A stretch of 64,000 nt of DNA from Maricaulis sp. Its GTDB lineage: Bacteria > Pseudomonadota > Alphaproteobacteria > Caulobacterales > Maricaulaceae. The stretch covers positions 1-64,000 of the forward strand of contig NZ_JAEPOL010000020.1 of the NCBI RefSeq assembly GCF_017642925.1, given 5' to 3'. Below, in pieces: positions 58,073 through 64,000 of the stretch. Numbering within the stretch: position 1 is the stretch's first letter; each line of letters begins with the position of its first letter. Made by a program: the position numbers and the translations under genes. A model generated the notes under the pieces. That model ran no database searches and was not told the origin of the DNA. It worked only from the letters and a program-made list of their open reading frames with translations.

Positions 58073-59293
58073 TCACGCGGAGGCCTTATCGGCAACTGGC
58101 AGGCCGGATGAGCGCTCGTCCTGCCTGGGCCGGCGGCCATTGAGCCAGAGGCCGAGCCAGGTGTGGCGGACACCGATCTGATAGCTCGCCAGCAGCAGGA
58201 CCATCGAGAACACGACGATCAGGGTCAGCTTCAGCACGCCGGGCAGGGCGACGTCCGACAGGGCGATCTGCAGCGCCATTACCAGCGGCAGGTGCATGAG
58301 ATAGACCCAGTAGGATGCATCGGCGAGATAGCGCCAGGTGCGGCTGGCCCGGCTGAAGACATGCAGGGCGAGCCCGGTCAGGCCGAATGTCCAGGTCCAG
58401 ATACCCAGCGCATAGGCGGCGGAATAGATCAGCCGGTCCGTCCCCGGCTGTGCCGGCATCAGCAGCGGCTCGATACCGGTGATGGACAGGCACACAATCG
58501 TCAAGGCGATGGCGGCGGCGAGATTGATGTGCCAGCTGCGCTTCCAGGCAGAGAGGACCAGGTCGCTGTTGCGGCGGACGGCCCAGCCGGCCGCAAAGGC
58601 CGTGCCGTAGGCGATCAGGGCGCCATTGTTCGGAACCAGGCCGGTGTCCGGCGTGGGAATGCCGAACCATTGCATCCAGAACGGCGCTGTGGCGAACCAG
58701 GCGAAGGCGGGCAAGGCCAGAGCCACGGCGCCCAGTGGTGTTGTGGCCAGCACGCGTGTTGCTGCGTCGATCAGGCTGCCGGTGCGGTCCTTGCGGTCGA
58801 ACATGCGCATCAGGGCCGTGAGCGGGAGGCTGACCAGGTAGAAGCCGGTCAGCAGGTAGAGAAACCACAAATGGGTCAGCGGGAATGTGCCGACGGTGAG
58901 GGGCGGAGCCTCCTGGTCCGGCAGTTCGCCGCCATTGGCCTTTGCCACGCCCCACAGGAAGACGCTGGCGATGGCGATGAATATCGGCAGCCAGAGTGTA
59001 ACGAGCGGCAGAAGGATCCGCTGCCCGCGGTCGAGCGCGAAGCGGGCAAGGCTGCGGCGCTCCAGAACGAACCGGGCGAAATAGCCGGCGATCAGGAAGA
59101 ACAGCACCATGCGGAACATGTGCGGGACATAGAAAAGCAGGGAAAACTCCGTGGCGGCTGCATTGTCCTGCACGATCCAGACCGGCGGGCCGGGAATGAA
59201 GGACATCGAGGCGTGCAGCACGACGCCGAGCAGGAGCGCGATCGCTCTGACGGCGTCGAGCGCATGGAGGCGGGTTGAGGTTTCACTGGACAT
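58073..59293 (-). CDS. Acyltransferase 3 family membrane protein (MdoC/OpgC-like)
   Basis: A 406-residue protein with about ten membrane helices. Family landmarks are RLHALDAVRAIALLLGVVLHASMSF at the N-terminus (conserved Arg, Asp and His), FLIAGYFARFVLERRS, and LADASYWVYLMHLPLVMAL. Members transfer acyl groups such as succinyl or acetyl to glucans, lipids or exopolysaccharide. The match to OpgC-type proteins is by overall pattern, and the acceptor is unknown. No other polysaccharide gene adjoins. Confidence 0.87.
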   Translation of the reverse strand: MSSETSTRLHALDAVRAIALLLGVVLHASMSFIPGPPVWIVQDNAAATEFSLLFYVPHMFRMVLFFLIAGYFARFVLERRSLARFALDRGQRILLPLVTLWLPIFIAIASVFLWGVAKANGGELPDQEAPPLTVGTFPLTHLWFLYLLTGFYLVSLPLTALMRMFDRKDRTGSLIDAATRVLATTPLGAVALALPAFAWFATAPFWMQWFGIPTPDTGLVPNNGALIAYGTAFAAGWAVRRNSDLVLSAWKRSWHINLAAAIALTIVCLSITGIEPLLMPAQPGTDRLIYSAAYALGIWTWTFGLTGLALHVFSRASRTWRYLADASYWVYLMHLPLVMALQIALSDVALPGVLKLTLIVVFSMVLLLASYQIGVRHTWLGLWLNGRRPRQDERSSGLPVADKASA

Positions 59294-59406
59294 GACAGTC
59301 TCCGATCAGGTTGTCTGACATGTATCACCAACAAGTTTATAAAACAAACATATCTTTCAATGTGTGCCAGTGCCGCCAAGACCGTTGCCAATTGTGCTGC
59401 AGGCAA

Positions 59407-59436
59407 GAAAAAACCGGCGCCTGGGGAGGCGCCGGT
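59407..59436 (-). terminator. Intrinsic terminator of the M23-bactofilin operon
   Basis: Arms ACCGGCGCC / GGCGCCGGT (59413-59421 and 59428-59436) with loop TGGGGA; on the minus strand the stem is followed by a T-run (A-run at 59407-59413). Confidence 0.87.
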
Positions 59437-59463
59437 CTTGTCGTTCTGAAATTTTGATCCGGG

Positions 59464-60000
59464 CTAGAAGCCGGACTTCGATGCCGCAACCGGCGGCTCG
59501 AGCGAGTCGAGCGGATCGGGCTTGCCCGGGGCCGGCGGCTTGCTGTCGGCCTTGGGCGCATCGACCTTCGGCTTGGCCGATTTCGGTGCGTCGCCGGTCT
59601 GCATCGGATCGGATGCGTGGCGGCAGTGGCCGTCGAAATAGGCACCGGCTTCCACGGAGAGCGTCGCGTGGACGATGTCGCCCTCGATACGTGCGGTCGA
59701 GGCCAGCTGGACCTGGCGGGCACGGACGCTGCCGGTCACCTTGCCGCGGATCACGACGGTCTCGGCAGAAACTTCGCCCGAGACAGAGGCGTCCTCGCCG
59801 ATGATCAGGGATCCGGCGCGAACATCACCGTCGACCTGGCCGTCGAGCTGGATTTCGCCGTCGGAAACAATCGACCCGGTCAGAACCAGATCGCTGGACA
59901 GAATGGACGGAGCTTTCGATTTCATGGCGGTCCTTTTCGGGGGAGGGGCAAACGACGCTCCGCTGTCGGAGGACGAGGTCTCTTTAGCCTTGTTGAACAT
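59464..60000 (-). CDS. bacA: Bactofilin cytoskeletal protein
   Basis: A 178-residue bactofilin. The polymer-forming beta-helix (DUF583) covers about residues 30-130 with repeats such as GSIVSDGEIQLDGQVDGDV and GKVTGSVRARQVQL. N-terminal residues 1-30 are disordered and may contact the membrane; the C-terminal 45 are Pro/Lys-rich (PKSAKPKVDAPKADSK). Bactofilins organise wall enzymes at stalk or bud sites in Caulobacter and Hyphomonas. The gene begins inside the end of the M23 peptidase gene (17-bp overlap), so both are cotranslated. Confidence 0.96.
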   Translation of the reverse strand: MFNKAKETSSSDSGASFAPPPKRTAMKSKAPSILSSDLVLTGSIVSDGEIQLDGQVDGDVRAGSLIIGEDASVSGEVSAETVVIRGKVTGSVRARQVQLASTARIEGDIVHATLSVEAGAYFDGHCRHASDPMQTGDAPKSAKPKVDAPKADSKPPAPGKPDPLDSLEPPVAASKSGF

Positions 60001-61234
60001 ACTGGCCGGCTCTCAACAAACGTTCCGGATCGATAGCCGATCCGTTGTACCAAATTTCATAATGCAGATGGGTCGCGGTACTGCGTCCCGTGGACCCCAT
60101 CCCCCCGATGAGTTGTCCGCGGTCAACCGTATCGCCCCGTCGCACTGCGATTTCGTGGAGATGGCCGTAACGGGTCACAAAGCCGTAACCATGGTCGATC
60201 TCCACCGTGCGACCATAGCCCGACCGCCAACCGGCGTAAATCACTTCGCCAGGGCCGGTCGCAATGATCGGTGCCCGGCGGTAGGCGGCAAAGTCGAGGC
60301 CGTAATGCGAGGTGGGGCGTCCGTTGAACGGATCGATCCGGACCCCGAAATCCGAGGTGCGGCGATAGGTGTCGCCGATCGGCACTCCCAGCGGGCCGGA
60401 GGTCACGAAGTCCTCGAGTTCTTCCACTTCCAGCAGGCGTGCCGCGATGCGGTTGATGCGCGAGGAAAAAGCGTCATCGAGTTCGAAGTTCGGGTTGGAG
60501 CCGGCGGAGAAAAGGTCGGTCTCCGAAATCGGATGGAAGGGACCGCCGCGTTCTTCGCCTTCGCGCTGATCGGCAATCACGTCCTCGATGTCCAGCCCGG
60601 TCAGACGCAGAACAGCGCGCAGATTCTGCAGGCGGGCTTCGGTGGCGTCTTCGGCACGGGCCAGCACGGCATCCTGCTCGCCCATGAGATAGGCAATCTG
60701 GTCTTCCGGCGCGTCGGAGGTAACAGAGGCGACGGCAGCCATCGGATCGCGGGCCTCGCGTGGAGACGGGTCGGCCGGCGCTGCGGCCATCAGGACCCGG
60801 CCATCGTCGAGGGCGGGCGAGGGCGACATCTCGGTTCCCGTCAGCTGTTCGGCAAAGCTGACCAGCTGGCGCAGCGTCTCGTGACGCATCTGGAATTCGT
60901 ACGCGGTGCGGTCGAACTCCTCCATGCGCGATTCCATGAAGGAGATGACGGTGGCCTCATTGGCCTGGGCCTCAGCGACCATGCGGTGATAGTAGATCCG
61001 GTCGCGCTCGATCTCGGCATCCTTTGCTGCGATGGCGCGCCCGTGAAAAGCGACGGAAACGGTCGAGAAGCACAGCCATCCCGCCAGAGCTGTCGCCCCG
61101 AGGAGTGCGCCGATCTGGACGCCGGTGGAGATCGCGAAATAACGGACTTGCCCGTCACTCCGGTGATAGATCTGCCGATCCGGAAACCAGCGCTGAGCCG
61201 TTCCCCAAACAGCTTCTTTGACTCGTGATAACAT
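59984..61234 (-). CDS. Membrane-anchored M23 peptidoglycan endopeptidase (LmdC-like)
   Basis: A 416-residue protein with a short cytoplasmic N-terminus (MLSRVKEAVWGTAQRW), one membrane helix at about 38-60, a periplasmic coiled-coil region (AIAAKDAEIERDRIYYHRMV) and a C-terminal M23 domain. Zinc ligands are in SDFGVRIDPFNGRPTSHYGLDF (H and D) and THLHYEIWY (HLH). In Hyphomonas an M23 peptidase gene, lmdC, overlaps the bactofilin gene, and the two shape the cell together. The same gene order here argues for the same function. A short cytoplasmic tail could touch the bactofilin filament. Confidence 0.93.
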   Translation of the reverse strand: MLSRVKEAVWGTAQRWFPDRQIYHRSDGQVRYFAISTGVQIGALLGATALAGWLCFSTVSVAFHGRAIAAKDAEIERDRIYYHRMVAEAQANEATVISFMESRMEEFDRTAYEFQMRHETLRQLVSFAEQLTGTEMSPSPALDDGRVLMAAAPADPSPREARDPMAAVASVTSDAPEDQIAYLMGEQDAVLARAEDATEARLQNLRAVLRLTGLDIEDVIADQREGEERGGPFHPISETDLFSAGSNPNFELDDAFSSRINRIAARLLEVEELEDFVTSGPLGVPIGDTYRRTSDFGVRIDPFNGRPTSHYGLDFAAYRRAPIIATGPGEVIYAGWRSGYGRTVEIDHGYGFVTRYGHLHEIAVRRGDTVDRGQLIGGMGSTGRSTATHLHYEIWYNGSAIDPERLLRAGQYVQQG

Positions 61235-61338
61235 GCGTTACGCCGCTTAGATTTTGCCTGCCCCAAATTCCCTGCGCGAGCATGTGACACAAAAGCCCGC
61301 TGGATATCAATACACGCCAATGCAAGAGCTGCGCCGTC

Positions 61339-62148
61339 TCAGACGAGGGGGCCGTAAAAATCCGCCGGCAGATCGGCACGCTTGCGCGCATCGGTATTGA
61401 AGGGAGGTTTGAGGCGCCCGCGGAAATATTTGGTTACCAGGGTCTGAAAATGTGACGCCGGTTCGTGGCCCGATTTTTCGCATAAGTATCTGAACCAGCG
61501 GGCGCCTGCGGCGACATGCCCCACTTCTTCTTCATAAATGATCCGAAGAATTTCGGCGCTTTCGCGGTCACCGGCAGACATGAGCCGCTCGATCATGCCG
61601 GGTGTCACATCCAGTCCGCGCGCCTCCAGAACCATGGGGGCCACGGCAAGCCGGGCGTCCAGTGCGCCGGCCGTGGTCTGGGCCGAATCCCACAATCCGT
61701 CATGGGCGGGCAGGGCGCCGTAATGGCTGCCCATGGCTTCCAGACGGTCGGCCACCATCTCGAAATGGCGGGCTTCGTCATCGCCGACACCGACCCAGTC
61801 GGTGACGAATTCCGGTCGCCGGGCATCGTCCAGCGCCGAATCATGGGCGAAGCGGACGACCATGTCGAAGGCGAGGTCGATCGCATTGAACTCGATATGG
61901 GCGATCGCGTGCATCAGGGCGCAGCGGCCGGCGAGCGTATTCAGCCGCCGGCGCGGAACCTTGCCGGGCGCCACGCAGACCGGTTCAGCAGGCCGTGCCG
62001 GGCGTTCAGGCGCCTCGACCGGCTCGCCAAGCGGTACGACCCCGCCGGTCCAGGCCCGGGCTGCCTCGCGTGCCGCCGCCGCCTTGGCGCGCGGTTCCGC
62101 CGTTTCCAGAACCCGCAGCGCCAGGCGAAGAAGCGTCTCGTCGCTCAT
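61339..62148 (-). CDS. DUF455 ferritin-like protein
   Basis: A 269-residue protein of the DUF455 ferritin-like family. The putative di-iron ligands lie in ALMHAIAHIEFNAIDLAFDM (E and H), DDEARHFEMVADRLEAMG (E and H), and EILRIIYEEEVGHVAAG (E and H). The first 55 residues are Ala/Arg-rich. A C-terminal KPPFNTDARKRADL is typical of the family, whose physiological role is not known. The ATG shares its A with the bcp stop (TGATG), linking it to peroxide defence. Confidence 0.9.
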   Translation of the reverse strand: MSDETLLRLALRVLETAEPRAKAAAAREAARAWTGGVVPLGEPVEAPERPARPAEPVCVAPGKVPRRRLNTLAGRCALMHAIAHIEFNAIDLAFDMVVRFAHDSALDDARRPEFVTDWVGVGDDEARHFEMVADRLEAMGSHYGALPAHDGLWDSAQTTAGALDARLAVAPMVLEARGLDVTPGMIERLMSAGDRESAEILRIIYEEEVGHVAAGARWFRYLCEKSGHEPASHFQTLVTKYFRGRLKPPFNTDARKRADLPADFYGPLV

Positions 62149-62618
62149 CAGGCGAGCTTGCGGGCCGCCTCGAGCACGGCGTCGGCATGGCCCTTCACTT
62201 TCACCTTGCGCCAGATCTCGGCGATTTTTCCGTCCGGACCGATCAGGAAGGTCGCACGTTCGATGCCCATGTATTCGCGGCCATAGAGCTTCTTGAGCAC
62301 CCAGACGCCATAGGCTTCGCAGATCTCGCCGGCCTCGTCGGCGATCAGTGCCACTGAAAGGTCATGCTTGGCCTTGAACTTGTCATGCTTTTGCACGCTA
62401 TCCTTGGATACCCCGATGACGACCGTGTTGGCAGCCTCGAAGTCGGCCTGTGCACGGGTGAAGTCGATGGCTTCCGTGGTGCAGCCCGGCGTATCGTCTT
62501 TCGGGTAGAAATAGAGCACAACGGTCTTGCCGCGCAGATCGGCCAGGTCGATCTCGTTTCCGCCATCGGCGGGCAGTTTGAAAGTCGGAGCAAGGTCGCC
62601 GGTTTTGAGTTCGCTCAT
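62148..62618 (-). CDS. bcp: Thioredoxin-dependent peroxiredoxin Bcp
   Basis: A 156-residue peroxiredoxin that reduces peroxides using thioredoxin. The peroxidatic Cys is in YPKDDTPGCTTEAIDF. The second Cys, present in E. coli Bcp five residues later, is replaced (AIDF), so this is a 1-Cys form or uses another thiol. A Cys in EICEAYGVWVLKK is the only other candidate resolving Cys. AGAGGG is 5 bp before the ATG at 62618, preferred to 62621. Followed by the DUF455 gene with overlapping codons. Confidence 0.95.
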   Translation of the reverse strand: MSELKTGDLAPTFKLPADGGNEIDLADLRGKTVVLYFYPKDDTPGCTTEAIDFTRAQADFEAANTVVIGVSKDSVQKHDKFKAKHDLSVALIADEAGEICEAYGVWVLKKLYGREYMGIERATFLIGPDGKIAEIWRKVKVKGHADAVLEAARKLA

Positions 62619-62720
62619 CATATCCCTCTTGCGCTTGTTACCGTGGATGCGGGCTGATGAGTGTAAAATGCGCGTAGAATCCGGCGCGTCCAGTCTTCCC
62701 GCTGCGGTCGGGAGGCGCTG

Positions 62721-64000
62721 ATGCTGCGCAAATCCCTGCGCTGGAGCCTGATCTACCTGCTCGAGGCGGTCGCCGTCCTGCTGGCGCTGGCGATCTTCGG
62801 CATTGCTGCAGTCCTGTGGCGTCTGTCCAGCGGTCCGGTCGAGCTCGATTTCCTGCGCGAGGATGCCCAGCACATGCTGGCCCGGGCCTTCGAGGGCGAT
62901 GTCGTGGCGCTCGGCCGGTTGCAGGCCGGCTTCGACCCCCAGACACGCGCCCTCATGCTGATGGCGGGTGATGTCACGGTTGCCGACGAGACCGGTGACG
63001 TCATTGCCCGGGCGCCGCGCATCGAGGCCGGTCTGGCGGTCGATTCCCTTTTGCTGGGCCGGCTGGAACCGGTCGCCCTGAACATCCAGGGCGGCTCGCT
63101 CTCGCTCGTCCGCCGGGCCGATGGCGCTGTCGGGGCGGGACTGGGCAGTGCGGAGCGCGTGGCGGCCAATGCGCAACTGCCCGAGCGGGGCGGCGATGAG
63201 AGCGCCAGCCTGTTCCAGCTTCTGGCGGATCCGCAAAATCCCGCCAGCCGCCTGAGCCGGTTGCAGCATGTGCGTATCGAAGAGGCGGCCGTGCGGATCG
63301 TCGACGCCCAGAGCGGGATCGCCTGGCTGGTGGATGATGCCGGTGTGCGTTTCGAGCGTGACGATACGCGCATTCTGGCCGAGATCGAAGGCCAGTTCGC
63401 GACACCGTCCGGCTTTGCGCCGGTCGAGCTGCGTCTGCAGGCCGGCGCCGATCTGGAGACGCTGCTGTTCGAGGCGCGCTTCCAGCAATTATCGCCTGCC
63501 GGCGTGCTGCCTGACAGCGGCCCCCTGGCGCCGCTGCGGGCAGTGGATGCGCCGGTCTATCTGGACTTTGTTGTCGATGCGACGCGCCAGGGCGGAATCC
63601 GCACGGCCTCCATCGTGCTGGATGTGGGCGATGGTGAAATCCTGACGGGGGGTGAAGCCCGCCGGATCGCCGGCGCGCACCTCTCGGCCCGTTTTGACCC
63701 GGTTGAGAGCACGATGAGCATCCATGAGGGCTGGATCGAGTCGGATGTGTTCTCGGCCCGCCTTGAGGGCGAGGTGACCGAGATCGGCGGTTATAGCGGC
63801 GCCCTGCCGACCCGCGGCCGCTTCGATATCCGTGTCGGGGAAGGCTTCGTGGCGCTGGGCGATGTGTTTGAACGCGACCCCTCCTGGGAAGCGCTGATCG
63901 CCCAGGGCGACATCCGGCTGGACGAGTATGCAGCGACGCTCGACCGGCTCGAACTCGCTGTCGATACCATCCGCGCCGAGCTGGCCGGCGAGGTGTCGCT
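62721..64000 (+). CDS. AsmA/YhdP-like large membrane-anchored protein (partial, runs off the window)
   Basis: The frame opens at ATG 62721 (GGAGG 8 bp before it) and has no stop before 64000, so at least 426 residues. One membrane helix near the N-terminus (IYLLEAVAVLLALAIFG) is followed by long beta-rich stretches (GFDPQTRALMLMAGDVTVAD, RIEAGLAVDSLLLGRLEPVAL). The pattern fits the AsmA/DUF3971/YhdP group of long proteins proposed to carry phospholipids between membranes. The end lies outside the window, so the assignment is provisional. Divergent from bcp. Confidence 0.65.
   Translation, partial: MLRKSLRWSLIYLLEAVAVLLALAIFGIAAVLWRLSSGPVELDFLREDAQHMLARAFEGDVVALGRLQAGFDPQTRALMLMAGDVTVADETGDVIARAPRIEAGLAVDSLLLGRLEPVALNIQGGSLSLVRRADGAVGAGLGSAERVAANAQLPERGGDESASLFQLLADPQNPASRLSRLQHVRIEEAAVRIVDAQSGIAWLVDDAGVRFERDDTRILAEIEGQFATPSGFAPVELRLQAGADLETLLFEARFQQLSPAGVLPDSGPLAPLRAVDAPVYLDFVVDATRQGGIRTASIVLDVGDGEILTGGEARRIAGAHLSARFDPVESTMSIHEGWIESDVFSARLEGEVTEIGGYSGALPTRGRFDIRVGEGFVALGDVFERDPSWEALIAQGDIRLDEYAATLDRLELAVDTIRAELAGEVS

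Overview
This window is GC-rich chromosomal DNA from an alphaproteobacterium, most likely of the Caulobacterales/Maricaulales (Hyphomonadaceae/Maricaulis-like) group. The pointers are a divK-pleD cell-cycle pair, a bactofilin gene overlapping an M23 endopeptidase gene, an NDUFA12-type complex I accessory gene, a phasin, an RNase E - amidase - PBP1A - prfB block, and LexA boxes of the alphaproteobacterial GTTC-N7-GTTC type. Genes are tightly packed, many with TGATG, ATGA or CTAG overlaps. I see no prophage, insertion sequence, CRISPR array, tRNA or rRNA.

Layout. 1-474 is non-coding with several hairpins. 475-9645 holds aspS, a secreted PPC-domain metalloprotease, two exported pentapeptide-repeat proteins and a large class II ribonucleotide-reductase-like protein that appears to have lost its active site. 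9852-15374 holds NDUFA12, DUF2155, aat, accC/accB, aroQ, thiS/thiG and a VOC protein behind a LexA box. 15441-21401 holds a small exported protein, a DsbA-like lipoprotein, mntP, a cupin-RidA pair, an alpha/beta hydrolase, and a ROK kinase-dinB operon with its own LexA box. 21595-23642 holds divK, pleD and rpmG. 23840-27291 contains two genes of lower GC than their surroundings, around an MFS transporter. The larger one, a beta-solenoid-like protein with a pore-like C-terminal membrane module, is bracketed by inverted copies of an intergenic repeat. 27677-34709 holds a Nudix hydrolase, rnr, topA and a SPOR-domain D,D-carboxypeptidase.

34869-38587 holds a phasin with a histone-like tail, a structured non-coding stretch, and clpS-clpA. 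38649-46933 holds a membrane-anchored AraC-type regulator divergent from a DUF2306 protein with a palindrome between them, an S41 protease-like protein, recQ and several small genes (HIT, RHH, FemAB-like). 46948-56636 holds an M48-TPR protease, RNase E, an amidase, PBP1A and prfB with its programmed frameshift. 56660-64000 holds SirB2, a small regulator with a membrane partner, an acyltransferase, bactofilin and an M23 peptidase, a DUF455 ferritin-like protein, Bcp peroxiredoxin, and the start of an AsmA/YhdP-like gene cut by the window edge.

The genes cover translation (aspS, prfB, rpmG, aat), RNA decay (rne, rnr), proteolysis (clpS/clpA/aat as an N-degron route), cell wall and shape (amidase, PBP1A, carboxypeptidase, bactofilin/M23), cell cycle (divK/pleD) and DNA damage response (dinB, LexA sites). 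The least ordinary items are the apparently dead class II RNR homologue, the low-GC pore-like solenoid gene between inverted repeats, and the two LexA sites in front of non-classical SOS genes.
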